Below are positions 18,429-26,529 of a stretch of DNA of 64,000 bases, in pieces. The DNA comes from Brevundimonas sp. NIBR10 (GTDB taxonomy: Bacteria > Pseudomonadota > Alphaproteobacteria > Caulobacterales > Caulobacteraceae): assembly GCF_027912515.1 (NCBI RefSeq), contig NZ_CP115464.1:682001-746000 (forward strand). The letters run 5' to 3'. Every line of letters begins with the position of its first letter. Positions within the stretch are counted from its first letter, which is position 1. The notes under the pieces were generated by a model. It worked only from the letters and a program-made list of their open reading frames with translations, was not told the DNA's origin and did no database searches. The position numbers were made by a program, and so were the translations under genes.

Positions 18429-18464
18429 GGGTGGACCCATCCGCGTCGTCCCGCGTTGGACGGG

Positions 18465-18641
18465 ATGCGCACCGCTGACCAATGTCTGGCCAAGGCCCGC
18501 GAAATGGACCAGAGGGCCGCCGCGAACACGGGCGACGGCCCGGAATGGCGCGCTATGGCCGACCATTGGCGCAACCTCGCCAATGAGGCCTTGTGGCAGG
18601 AGATGTCGGGCATCCAGCCGACACCTGGACCAGCCCCCTAG
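18465..18641 (+). CDS. Small hypothetical protein (58 aa)
   Basis: A short acidic/helical protein starting MRTADQCLAKAREMDQRA, with two predicted helices (residues 3-18 and 27-46, WRAMADHWRNLANEAL) and a proline-rich tail. It has the look of the small helical proteins common in Caulobacterales that begin with a T-x-D-x-C-L-A-K-A-like motif. Function is unknown. A TTG three codons upstream (18456) is a possible alternative start. Confidence 0.55.
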   Translation: MRTADQCLAKAREMDQRAAANTGDGPEWRAMADHWRNLANEALWQEMSGIQPTPGPAP

Positions 18642-18726
18642 ATTTATCCGACTCCGAACGTCCAGTGGCGTACAGCTTGCTTGTCGGCCGGGGATTTCCC
18701 GCGCCGCGCGGACCTTTTTGACAGCG

Positions 18727-19776
18727 ATGACGACGCCGATCCCCGGAATCGAGGACGCGCAGACGCTTGCTCAGGCGATCGTCGACACCATCCATGAGCC
18801 CCTCGTGGTTCTGGACGCGCGGTTCCGTGTCCTGCTGGCCAGCCGGGCCTTCTACGCCACCTTCCAGGTCGACCCCGCCCAGACGGTCGGTCGACTGCTC
18901 TACGATCTCGGCGACGGGCAGTGGAACATTCCGGCCCTGCGCCTGCTGCTTGAGACCATCATCCCCGAGCACACGGCCATGGACGGGTTCGAGGTCGATC
19001 ACGACTTTCCGGGCCTGGGCCGGCGCACCATGCTGCTGAACGCCCGCATGGTCGTGTATGACACCAGCCCCAACACCACCATCCTGCTGGCCTTCACCGA
19101 CATCACCGCCCGCCGGGTGATCGAGCGCGAGAAAGCCGACCTGCTGGAACGCACCGAGGAACTGCTGCGCCAGAAGCAGATCCTGCTTCAGGAGATGCAG
19201 CACCGCGTCGCCAACAGTCTGCAGATCATCGCCAGCATCCTGCTGATCAAGGCTCGCGCGGTGACCTCGGAGGAGACACGCGACCACCTCAAGGACGCGC
19301 ATCAACGGGTCCTGTCGGTCGCCGAGGTCCAGTCGCACCTGCACGCCTCGGGCGGTCTGGACCGGATCGCGGTCGGCTCCTACCTGACCAAGCTGTGCGA
19401 CAGCCTGGGTGCGTCCATGATCGCGGACATCCAGCCCATCGACATCCGGGTCATTGCCGACGACGGCATGATCGGCTCGGACAAGGCGGTCTCGATCGGG
19501 CTGATCGTCACCGAATTGGTCATCAACGCCATCAAGTACGCCTTCCCCGAGCCCCTGGCCGATGCACACGTCGAGGTGCGCTATGAAAGCGCAGGCGAGG
19601 CCTGGTCCCTGGTCGTGTCGGACAACGGCGTCGGCAAGGCGGACATCGCGGCCCCGGCCACCGGCGGTGGCCTCGGCACAGCGATCGTCGAGGCCCTGGT
19701 CAGACAGCTGGACGCCCATATCGAGGTCGCGTCCCGGCCGGGCATGACGGTAACGATCCGCCACGGCGACGTTTGA
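18727..19776 (+). CDS. PAS-domain sensor histidine kinase (HisKA_2 family)
   Basis: A 349-residue soluble kinase. An N-terminal PAS domain (about residues 10-125, IVDTIHEPLVVLDARFRVL to LLAFTDITARR) is followed by the dimerisation segment LLQEMQHRVANSLQIIASIL, where His159 is the likely phosphorylation site, and by an HATPase_c domain (IVTELVINAIKYAFP N-box, DNGVGK G1 box, GGGLGTAIVEALV). This is the HisKA_2 class that dominates general stress and light signalling in alphaproteobacteria. No response regulator is adjacent. The frame opens earlier; the ATG at 18727 gives the natural N-terminus. Confidence 0.85.
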   Translation: MTTPIPGIEDAQTLAQAIVDTIHEPLVVLDARFRVLLASRAFYATFQVDPAQTVGRLLYDLGDGQWNIPALRLLLETIIPEHTAMDGFEVDHDFPGLGRRTMLLNARMVVYDTSPNTTILLAFTDITARRVIEREKADLLERTEELLRQKQILLQEMQHRVANSLQIIASILLIKARAVTSEETRDHLKDAHQRVLSVAEVQSHLHASGGLDRIAVGSYLTKLCDSLGASMIADIQPIDIRVIADDGMIGSDKAVSIGLIVTELVINAIKYAFPEPLADAHVEVRYESAGEAWSLVVSDNGVGKADIAAPATGGGLGTAIVEALVRQLDAHIEVASRPGMTVTIRHGDV

Positions 19777-19813
19777 GCCCGGGCGTCAGGCATCAGGTGT
19801 CGGGCGTCGGGCG

Positions 19814-20626
19814 TCAGTCCCCGGTGAACACCCCGGTCCGCTTCTCCAGCACCGCCGTCACCCCCTCGATATGGTCGTCGGTCAGATGGGCCAGGGCCTG
19901 CATGGCGGCGGAATATTCCAGCGTCTGGTCGAAGGTCATGTCCCGGCCCTGACGCAACAGGGTCTTGGCCATGCGCAGGGCACGCGGCGGCATGGCGGCG
20001 ACCTGGGCCGCCGTGGCCATCGCCTCGTTCATCAGGGCCTCATGCGGCACCACCCGGTTGACCAGCCCCCAGGAATCCGCCGTCTCTGCATCGATCGCTC
20101 GAGCCGTGAACAGCATCTCGGCGGCGCGGACATAGCCGATATTGCGCGGCAACAGCCACGACCCGCCGTCACCGGGAATGATGCCCAGCTTCAGGAAGGG
20201 CACGCCGAAACTGGCCCGGTCCGAAGCGATACGGATGTCGGCCAGCCCCGCGATGTCGCACCCCAGGCCGAACGCCGGCCCGTTCACCGCCGCGATCAGC
20301 GGAACCTCCAGTCCATAGAAGGCCCTCACGATCCGGTGGACGACGCGCCGGTACTGCTCGCGGATCGCCGCGCCCGATCCGGCGAACATCTCGCCCCGCG
20401 CCTTCATGGCATTCAGGTCACCGCCGGCCGAAAAGGCCCGCCCGGCCCCGGTCAGGACCACGCACCGGACCTCGAGATCGGCGTTAATGGCCTCACAGAC
20501 ACCTGCCACCTCGTCGCCGTCGGTCAGGTCGGGCAGGGCGTTCAGCCGCTCGGCGCGGTCCAGGGTCAGGACCACCACCGATCCGCCGCCCGGCTGGGTC
20601 AGCCGCTCCTGGGTGATCAGGGCCAT
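19814..20626 (-). CDS. Enoyl-CoA hydratase/isomerase family protein
   Basis: A 270-residue crotonase-fold enzyme. It has the CoA-binding RAFSAGGDLNAM block (oxyanion hole), AAVNGPAFGLGCDIAGLADIRIAS (second oxyanion Gly and active-site region), and the FGVPFLKLGIIPGDGGSWLLPRNIG block that normally carries the catalytic glutamates; here the second position is Asp (PGDGG), so it may be an isomerase or a non-hydratase member. Likely acts in fatty-acid or aromatic acyl-CoA breakdown. It stands alone on the minus strand. Confidence 0.85.
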   Translation of the reverse strand: MALITQERLTQPGGGSVVVLTLDRAERLNALPDLTDGDEVAGVCEAINADLEVRCVVLTGAGRAFSAGGDLNAMKARGEMFAGSGAAIREQYRRVVHRIVRAFYGLEVPLIAAVNGPAFGLGCDIAGLADIRIASDRASFGVPFLKLGIIPGDGGSWLLPRNIGYVRAAEMLFTARAIDAETADSWGLVNRVVPHEALMNEAMATAAQVAAMPPRALRMAKTLLRQGRDMTFDQTLEYSAAMQALAHLTDDHIEGVTAVLEKRTGVFTGD

Positions 20627-20645
20627 GGTCGTCTCCGGAATTGCA

Positions 20646-20674
20646 AAGCCCCGGCCTTTTCGGGACCGGGGCTT
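20646..20674 (-). terminator. Probable intrinsic terminator of the 51-aa gene
   Basis: A nine-pair GC-rich stem (aagccccgg at 20646-20654, ccggggctt at 20666-20674) with an 11-base loop. On the minus strand it ends in TTTGC. It lies 44 bases after the stop of the 51-residue gene and just before the enoyl-CoA hydratase start, so it could end the upstream transcript. Confidence 0.55.
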
Positions 20675-20717
20675 CGATGTGCAAGTCGGGATGTGACGCC
20701 TTCTGGCGTCCGGCGGC

Positions 20718-20873
20718 CTATCGGGGCCGCTTGATCTCGATCGGCACGAAGTTCGACGGATGGCTGACCACGCGATCGTTCGCGCGGTTCTGTCGGTTCG
20801 AGTTCACCAGCATCCCGCCCCAGAAGGCAAAGGACGTCATGGCGTGCTGGAGATTCCTGTCTTTGTCGTTCAT
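20718..20873 (-). CDS. Small protein of 51 residues
   Basis: It begins MNDKDRNLQHAMTSFAFWGG and continues through a polar stretch with repeated Asn/Arg (NSNRQNRAND) to the basic end IEIKRPR. A clear ribosome-binding site (AAGGAG, 10 bases ahead of the ATG) and a following terminator-like hairpin support a real gene. The central FAFWGGMLV might be a short amphipathic or membrane-touching segment. Function is unknown and no homologue is recalled. Confidence 0.6.
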   Translation of the reverse strand: MNDKDRNLQHAMTSFAFWGGMLVNSNRQNRANDRVVSHPSNFVPIEIKRPR

Positions 20874-21038
20874 CGTTGATGTCTCCTTTCGTTGAACGGG
20901 AAAAGAGACACGTCGTGCTCGCAGGGGCTTTCACCCTCTCAGTCGTTTCGCGTCGCATTTTAGATCGCATACGGATGGATAAATTGCAAGAGAAATGGTC
21001 CGTCTCCGGAGTGGTTTTCGCATGAGTGTCTTTCTTCT

Positions 21039-21245
21039 GTGACCGAACCGCCACGCTCCATCGCCACCCCCTGCATCAAGGTCTGCGTCGTCGACGGGGC
21101 CTCCAGCCTCTGCCTGGGCTGCCTGCGGACCCTGTCGGAGATCGGCGGCTGGGCCGGTTTCACCGACGCCGAGCGCGCCGGGATCATGGCCGACCTGCCC
21201 GACCGCCGCGCCCGGATCGACCCGGCGAAACTGGGCCCGGTGTGA
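21039..21245 (+). CDS. DUF1289 domain-containing protein
   Basis: A 68-residue protein with the DUF1289 cysteine pattern: TPCIKVCVVDGASSLCLGCLRTLSEIGGW, four cysteines in a C-x3-C-x8-C-x2-C layout that suggests metal or Fe-S binding. The C-terminal PDRRARIDP tail is typical. It starts at GTG. These tiny proteins often sit next to dihydrouridine or thiolase-type genes; their role is unknown. Confidence 0.8.
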   Translation: MTEPPRSIATPCIKVCVVDGASSLCLGCLRTLSEIGGWAGFTDAERAGIMADLPDRRARIDPAKLGPV

Positions 21246-21362
21246 GGTCGGTGAACGGCTCAGCTCGCTAACCGGGCGTCAACCACATCGGTTCACCGCA
21301 TCCCAACGCAGGCCATGCAGGATGCCCGTGACCGCAGAAGCGGTTCTGTCGCGTGAGCCCGC

Positions 21363-21893
21363 ATGATCCGCTTCGACTTCCAGTCCGCCGCCGTGATGGT
21401 GATGGCGACGGCCTCCTCGCTGAGCGTCGCCTTCTGGCTGACCCACACCGACGCCTCGCGCCGCGAGGCCCGGGCCGAGACCGTGCTCGCCGTGCCTGCC
21501 GCCGCCCACGCCCCGGCCGCCAAACCCGGAACCGCCCAGGTCATGCGCGCCGCCGACGGCCACTACTGGGCCGAGGCCAGGATCGACGGCCGCGCCGTCC
21601 GCGTCCTGGTCGACACCGGGGCCAGTGTCGTGGCCCTGACCCGCGAGGACGCCCTTCGTCTGGGGCTCAAGCTCACGCCCGCCGACTTCACCCGCACCGT
21701 CAACACGGCCTCCGGGCCCGCCCGCGCCGCCGCCGTCACCCTCAGTTCGGTGTCGATCGCCTCGGCCGAGGTCCATGACGTCCAGGCCCTGGTCGTCGAG
21801 GCGGGCCTGGAGCAGTCGCTGCTGGGCATGAGCTATCTGGGCCGCCTCTCGGCCTTCGAGGCCACCCCTGCGGCCCTCACCCTTCGCCCCTGA
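21363..21893 (+). CDS. TIGR02281 family clan AA aspartic protease
   Basis: A 176-residue retropepsin-like protein. An N-terminal membrane/signal segment (SAAVMVMATASSLSVAFWL) precedes a single aspartic protease domain starting MRAADGHYWAEARIDGRAVRVLVDTGASVVALT, where DTGAS holds the catalytic Asp. It ends LGMSYLGRLSAFE, the usual family close. As a single-lobed enzyme it must act as a dimer, in the periplasm if the N-terminal segment is an anchor. Substrate is unknown. Confidence 0.85.
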   Translation: MIRFDFQSAAVMVMATASSLSVAFWLTHTDASRREARAETVLAVPAAAHAPAAKPGTAQVMRAADGHYWAEARIDGRAVRVLVDTGASVVALTREDALRLGLKLTPADFTRTVNTASGPARAAAVTLSSVSIASAEVHDVQALVVEAGLEQSLLGMSYLGRLSAFEATPAALTLRP

Positions 21894-22051
21894 CGGACGG
21901 CCCTGAACGGGGGCCAGTTTCGCAACTTCGCGGCTCCGATCCCTTGCTGCGCAAGGGATTGCTCGATTCTCGACCCCTTCGACCTGGCGCCCCTCGCCCC
22001 TGTGTTAGGATGGGCGTCCGGTCTTTGACATTCCACGCCCGCCGTCCCGGT

Positions 22052-22146
22052 CACGGAGTCCGGACTCAACGGACTCAACGGACTCTGTTTTTGGAGTCCG
22101 GACAGTCCGGCGTTTCGGACCATTCAGACCTTTCGGACTCTGTTTT
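22052..22146. repeat. Short direct/inverted repeats of ggactc/gagtcc
   Basis: A 95-base stretch between the protease gene and the TauE gene contains ggactcaac repeated in tandem, two ggactctgttttt copies, and inverted gagtccgga/tccggactc pairs that can fold into hairpins ending in T runs. It could act as a terminator for the plus-strand protease gene. The rest of the 270-base gap shows nothing else I can support. Confidence 0.5.
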
Positions 22147-22163
22147 TCGTCGCGTCGACGCGA

Positions 22164-22994
22164 TCAGAGCGCCTTGATGACCACCAGGGCGGCTGTGACC
22201 AGCAGATAGACGGCAAACGCCCGCCGCAGCACCCGCTTGTCCAGCCGGTGCGCCAGCCTTGCGCCATAGGGGGCGATCAGGGTGGTCAGCAGCGCCATCA
22301 GCACGGCCGCCGGCACATTGACGTATCCGACCGACAGCGGCGGCCGTCCGGGCGCTCCCCAGCCGAACACCGCGAACCCCAGGGTCGCCGCGATCCCGAT
22401 GGCGATGCCGAAGCCCGAGGCCGTGGCCACCGCCTGATGGATCGGCCGCCCGCACAGGGTCAGCAGCATCCCCCCGAACGAGCCGCCGCCCACCCCCATC
22501 ATGGCCGACAACAGGCCGATCCCGGTCCCGACCCCGCGCCGTCCCCAGCCTGTCGGCAGGTCCCTGGCCAGGGTGATCCGCTCCGGCAACAGCCCCATCT
22601 GTGCCGCCACGACCATCAGGCAGACGCCATAGACGATGGCCAGTCCACCCATGGAGGTGAAGCCCGCTATCCCCGCGCCGACCAGGGCACCCAGCCCGAC
22701 CCAGGGTGTCCAGGTCTTCAGCACCGCCTCATCGACCGCCCCGTGACTGCGGTGCGCGGCCAGCGACCGCCAGGAGGTCGCCACGATGGTCATCAGCGAC
22801 GTCCCGATGGCGACGTGCAGATTGCTCTCTCCACCCAGCCCCAGCACGGAAAAGGCATAGAACAGGGCCGGCACGATCACCGTCCCGCCCCCGACCCCGA
22901 ACAGGCCCGCGATCAGCCCCCCGAACAGCCCCGCCGCGACCACGGCGACCAGCAGGGCGGCGATCTCCGACAGCGGCAGGCCCAGGATCGTCAC
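22164..22994 (-). CDS. Sulfite exporter TauE/SafE family permease
   Basis: A 276-residue polytopic membrane protein with about eight hydrophobic segments. The two family repeats are visible: GLFGGLIAGLFGVGGGTVIVPAL near the N-terminus and LLSAMMGVGGGSFGGMLLTL in the middle. TauE/SafE proteins export sulfite, sulfoacetate or related organic anions; the substrate here is unknown. Its start overlaps the end of dusA by four bases, so the two are co-transcribed. Confidence 0.85.
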   Translation of the reverse strand: MTILGLPLSEIAALLVAVVAAGLFGGLIAGLFGVGGGTVIVPALFYAFSVLGLGGESNLHVAIGTSLMTIVATSWRSLAAHRSHGAVDEAVLKTWTPWVGLGALVGAGIAGFTSMGGLAIVYGVCLMVVAAQMGLLPERITLARDLPTGWGRRGVGTGIGLLSAMMGVGGGSFGGMLLTLCGRPIHQAVATASGFGIAIGIAATLGFAVFGWGAPGRPPLSVGYVNVPAAVLMALLTTLIAPYGARLAHRLDKRVLRRAFAVYLLVTAALVVIKAL

Positions 22995-24031
22995 GCGGAC
23001 TGTTCGCCCACAACCGGCTCACGCGGCTCGGCCCGACGCGCCTCGGCCTCCCGCACGGCCTCGACGGCCCGGTCGACCACGTCCAGCCCCGCCCCCCTGG
23101 CGATGGCTTCGACTGTCAGGATGCGCCGGAACGCCCGGGCCCCCGGTCGGCCGTGCATCAGCCCCAGCATGTGCCGGCTCATGGCGTGCAGGCCGACGCC
23201 CTCGTCCAGCCGGGCCGCCAGATAGGGCCGATAGCGGTCGATGGCCTGATACGGATCGACGTCCGCCGTCTCGGCCCCATACAGCCGCCGGTCCACCTGA
23301 CCCAGCAGGGCCGGCTCGTGATAGGCCGCGCGGCCCAGCATGACCCCGTCCAGCTGCACACCGTCTGCGTCATCGAGGTGGGCCTCGGCGGCGTCCAGCG
23401 TGGCGATCCCGCCGTTGATGGAAACGCTCAGATGCGGCCGCTCCCGCTTCAGCCGCCGCACCAGGGCGTAGTCCAGCGGCGGGATGTCCCGGTTCTCCTT
23501 GGGCGACAGGCCTTGCAGCCAGGCCATCCGCGCATGGACGATGAAGACCTCGATGCCGACCGCCGCACAGGCGTCCACAGTGGCGAACAGGCTGACCGCC
23601 GGATCCTGGTCGTCCACCCCGATCCGGCATTTCACTGTCGCCGGGACCGAGACCGCCCCCTCGATGGCCGCCATACAGTCCGCCACCAGCGCCGGCTCGC
23701 GCATCAGACAGGCCCCGAACCGGCCCGACTGGACCCGGTCCGACGGACAGCCGACATTCAGGTTGATCTCGTCATAGCCCATCGCCTCGCCGATCCGGGC
23801 CGCCTCGGCGAGCTGTTCCGGGTCCGATCCGCCCAGTTGCAGGGCGACCGGATGCTCGACCGCATCGAACCCCAGCAACCGCTCCCGGTCGCCATGGATC
23901 ACCGCCGGCGCCGTCACCATCTCGGTATAGAGCAGGGCCTTCGTCGTCAGGGCGCGGTGAAACGCCCGGCAATGCCGGTCGGTCCAGTCCATCATGGGTG
24001 CAATGGACAGTCTACGTGCTTGATTTATCAA
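22991..24031 (-). CDS. dusA: tRNA-dihydrouridine synthase A, 5' end at island junction
   Basis: A 346-residue flavoenzyme that reduces U20/U20a in tRNA. The core begins LSIAPMMDWTDRHCR (the canonical DusA start), with LQLGGSDPEQLAEAA, NLNVGCPSDRVQSGRFGACLM (active-site Cys in NVGCPS), IKCRIG-like VKCRIGVDD, and a C-terminal HMLGLMHGRPGAR block. Only the first eight codons, from TTG at 24031, come from beyond the conserved start, and the integrase lies immediately outside. That is what an element inserted in the dusA 5' end and supplying a replacement start would look like. The TTG start is the best available in this frame. Confidence 0.85.
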   Translation of the reverse strand: MINQARRLSIAPMMDWTDRHCRAFHRALTTKALLYTEMVTAPAVIHGDRERLLGFDAVEHPVALQLGGSDPEQLAEAARIGEAMGYDEINLNVGCPSDRVQSGRFGACLMREPALVADCMAAIEGAVSVPATVKCRIGVDDQDPAVSLFATVDACAAVGIEVFIVHARMAWLQGLSPKENRDIPPLDYALVRRLKRERPHLSVSINGGIATLDAAEAHLDDADGVQLDGVMLGRAAYHEPALLGQVDRRLYGAETADVDPYQAIDRYRPYLAARLDEGVGLHAMSRHMLGLMHGRPGARAFRRILTVEAIARGAGLDVVDRAVEAVREAEARRAEPREPVVGEQSA

Positions 24032-24032
24032 G
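23985..24032. other. Probable attachment site in the 5' end of dusA with adjoining palindrome
   Basis: The conserved dusA 5' coding bases (complement of gtccatcatgggtgcaatgg, 23987-24006) meet non-dusA sequence at about 24010. Right beside lies the palindrome CTTGAT-tt-ATCAAG (24019-24032), which overlaps the TTG start of dusA. A family of tyrosine integrases uses the dusA 5' end as attachment site, and such an integrase is encoded 117 bases away. The exact core cannot be fixed without the other end of the element, which is outside this window. Confidence 0.5.
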
Positions 24033-24050
24033 TCTTTTCCTATATAAATC

Positions 24051-24078
24051 AGTGCACACGCGGCATTTCGTGTGCACT
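24051..24078. promoter_or_regulatory. Perfect 10-bp inverted repeat ahead of the integrase
   Basis: AGTGCACACG (24051-24060) and CGTGTGCACT (24069-24078) are exact reverse complements around an eight-base spacer and are followed by TTTCT. It lies 70-98 bases before the integrase ATG. It could be a recombinase arm site, a regulator operator, or a terminator that shields dusA from the island. Confidence 0.6.
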
Positions 24079-24148
24079 TTTCTACGCTACTCCACGACGT
24101 TTTTCGCGCCTTTTCGACATCTCATTGCACCCGTTTTGCACCCGAAAA

Positions 24149-25210
24149 ATGGCTTCGATCCGCAGACAAAAATCCGGCCGCTGGCGTGTCCAGGTTCGTC
24201 GCAAGGGGAGAGCCCTGAGCGAGACCTTCGTCCGGTATGATGACGCCAAGGTTTGGGCGGTCGAAGCCGAGCGCGAAATCGATCGCGGAGAGTCACCGCG
24301 CAAGTCACGGATTTCGAAGCTCACGACCTTCGGCGACCTCATCGACCTGCACATCGCTGACATGAAAGAGGTAGGTAAGGCGCCGGGTCGCTCGAAGGAC
24401 GCCACGCTCAAAATGTTGAAGCGGGTGCTCGGCAAGCGGAAGCTCGTCGAACTTGATCGGGATCGCTTCATCGAGTTCGGCAAGGCGCGGGCCGCGGAGG
24501 GCGCAGGTCCTGTCACCCTCTCGATCGACATCGGCATCATCAAACTCGTGCTTCAGCACGCCGCCGCGGTCCACGGCCTGCGGGTTTCGGTCGAAGCCGT
24601 CGATCTGGCGCGCTACGCGCTTAAGAGGCTGGGCCTCATCGGAAAGGGGACCGACCGCGACCGTCGCCCGACGGAAGACGAGCTGGCCAGATTGATCGCC
24701 CATTTCGACGACAATCCGCGACAGGGGATACCAATGAGCCGGATCGTCAAGTTCGCCATCGCGACCGCGATGCGCCAGGACGAGATCTTTCGCGTGGTCT
24801 GGGACGATCTGAACACCCGGACCAAGATGCTGACTATCCGGGATCGGAAGGACCCCCGGCAGAAGAAGGGCAACGACCAGCGCATCCCCCTGCTATCGGT
24901 TTCAGGTTTCGATGGCCTGGCCTTGGCAGAAGAGCAGCGGGCTCTCCGGGACAACCAGGATGCGCGCATCTTTCCCTTCAATCATCGATCCGCTGGCACG
25001 GCCTTCACCCGCGCCTGCCGAAAACTGGAGATCGAAGATCTTCACTTCCATGACCTCCGCCATGAGGGAACGAGCCGGCTGTTCGAAGCGGGCTTTGCAA
25101 TCCAGCAGGTCGCGCTGGTGACCGGGCACAGGGACTGGAAGATGCTAAGGCGGTATACGCACCTGAAGCCGGAAGGGCTGCACGCGATCGCTGCGGCGCT
25201 GGCGGCATGA
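24149..25210 (+). CDS. int: Tyrosine recombinase/integrase of the dusA-associated island
   Basis: A 353-residue integrase. An N-terminal Arm/DUF-like beta domain (MASIRRQKSGRWRVQVRRKG) and SAM-like core-binding region (residues 60-150) precede the catalytic domain. The visible catalytic residues are Arg209 (TAMRQDE), His301 and Arg304 (HFHDLRHEG), His327 (VTGHRDW) and Tyr336 (RRYTHL); all key positions are present. A much longer frame runs upstream across dusA, but the ATG at 24149 is the natural start. It lies beside the 5' end of dusA, pointing into the island, as expected for dusA-specific elements. Confidence 0.9.
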   Translation: MASIRRQKSGRWRVQVRRKGRALSETFVRYDDAKVWAVEAEREIDRGESPRKSRISKLTTFGDLIDLHIADMKEVGKAPGRSKDATLKMLKRVLGKRKLVELDRDRFIEFGKARAAEGAGPVTLSIDIGIIKLVLQHAAAVHGLRVSVEAVDLARYALKRLGLIGKGTDRDRRPTEDELARLIAHFDDNPRQGIPMSRIVKFAIATAMRQDEIFRVVWDDLNTRTKMLTIRDRKDPRQKKGNDQRIPLLSVSGFDGLALAEEQRALRDNQDARIFPFNHRSAGTAFTRACRKLEIEDLHFHDLRHEGTSRLFEAGFAIQQVALVTGHRDWKMLRRYTHLKPEGLHAIAAALAA

Positions 25211-25375
25211 CCATGGGTGGTTTTCCGGCGAGCCGCGGGCTGTATAGTGGTGCTCAGACCGTCTCGGGTCGCCCATGCGTATGTTCAGACTTCGGTCAAA
25301 GGCATGGGCGCATGTTAAAGCCATGTTCTCACCACCCGGGCGGTCGCCCTATCATTCCGGCGCAGGTTCTGACCG

Positions 25376-26299
25376 ATGAAACGTGACATCGATCACCTGC
25401 CCGAGAAGCAGCAGGCCGAGCTGGCTCGGGTGCGTACGACGCTGCTGACCGAGTTCGACGCCTCCATCGCCGGCGGCACCCAAACCTGGCGCAAACACGG
25501 CAAGATTCTCAAGATCATCCTGTTTGGATCGTATGCGCGCGACGACTGGGTCGATGAGCCCGAGAACGGCTACCTCTCCGATTTTGATCTGCTGATCGTC
25601 GTCAGCAACGAGAAGCTGACCGACATCGCCGACTACTGGTACGTTGCCGAGGACAAGATCCTGCATGATCCGGGCATCGGCCGTACGGTAAACATCATCG
25701 TCCATGACCTGGCCGAGGTGAACGCCGCCATTGGCCGGGGGGAGTATTTTTGGACCGACATCGTTCGGGATGGGATTGTTCTCTATGAGCTGCCTGGACA
25801 TCCGTTGGCAGTTCCGCAGCCAATGACGCCTAGCAACGCCTTGGCATTAGCTGAGCGATATTTAGAGGCCAAGCAGATCGACTTGGACGCTTGGCTGGAG
25901 GATGCCGCGCGATGGCTAGAGCGATCAGGTGAAGGTTCTCATGCGCGGAAGCGTGCAGCTTTCCATCTGCATCAGGCCGTTGAGACGGCCTACATCCTCA
26001 GTCTCCTGGTCCATACGTTCTATTTCCCGCGCTCGCACAATATCAAGTTCCTGCGGTCGTTGGCGGAGGACGTGGACAAGACCCTCATCGCCGCTTGGCC
26101 AAGAGAGACGAAACTTGAACGGCGCCGCTTTGAGACGCTGAAACGGGCCTACGTCGAAGCGCGATACTCCGACCAGTACGATGTGAACGTCGAAGATCTG
26201 GAAGCGCTGTTCGTGGCTGCCCGAGGCTTGGCCGACCTAGTCGCCGCGTCTGCGAGTCGCAGGCTGGCTGGACTCAGAGCACCGGCTACGGATGTCTGA
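25376..26299 (+). CDS. Nucleotidyltransferase-HEPN fusion protein
   Basis: A 307-residue two-domain protein. Residues about 40-140 form a minimal nucleotidyltransferase (IILFGSYARDDW, i.e. GSxAR, then YLSDFDLLIVV supplying the DxD acids). Residues about 155-290 form a HEPN domain with KRAAFHLHQAVETAYILSLLV (Rx4-6H-like face). MNT-HEPN modules act as toxin-antitoxin or nucleotidylation systems; here both halves are in one chain, a form seen on mobile elements. It lies between the integrase and the phosphorothioation locus, with 165 bases of empty sequence before it and 230 after it. Confidence 0.85.
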   Translation: MKRDIDHLPEKQQAELARVRTTLLTEFDASIAGGTQTWRKHGKILKIILFGSYARDDWVDEPENGYLSDFDLLIVVSNEKLTDIADYWYVAEDKILHDPGIGRTVNIIVHDLAEVNAAIGRGEYFWTDIVRDGIVLYELPGHPLAVPQPMTPSNALALAERYLEAKQIDLDAWLEDAARWLERSGEGSHARKRAAFHLHQAVETAYILSLLVHTFYFPRSHNIKFLRSLAEDVDKTLIAAWPRETKLERRRFETLKRAYVEARYSDQYDVNVEDLEALFVAARGLADLVAASASRRLAGLRAPATDV

Positions 26300-26529
26300 G
26301 TCCCGCGCCAAAGAAGGGTTGAAACTGTGAACCGATACTTCGGTCGGTCGTGGATTATTTTGTCATGTGTGTTGGGGCGAGCCTACAGAAGCCGAGATGG
26401 CGCTTGATCGTCCATGGGCCATGTTCGCTCTTTGCCTTGGCCTAGGGTCATGCTGGAGGAGGGCGCTCGACTTCGCAAATCAGTCTCGTGTCCGGTGTCC
26501 GCGCCGTTAGGAGAGGAGAGGGCGGCGAT

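Noticed and set aside
19777-19818. Tandem gggcgtcag-like repeats between the kinase and enoyl-CoA hydratase genes
   Set aside because: Short and imperfect, with no spacer structure; not a CRISPR array and of no clear function.
22706-24148. Long plus-strand frame running through dusA into the integrase
   Set aside because: It is an antisense shadow of dusA and the TauE gene; the real integrase starts at ATG 24149.
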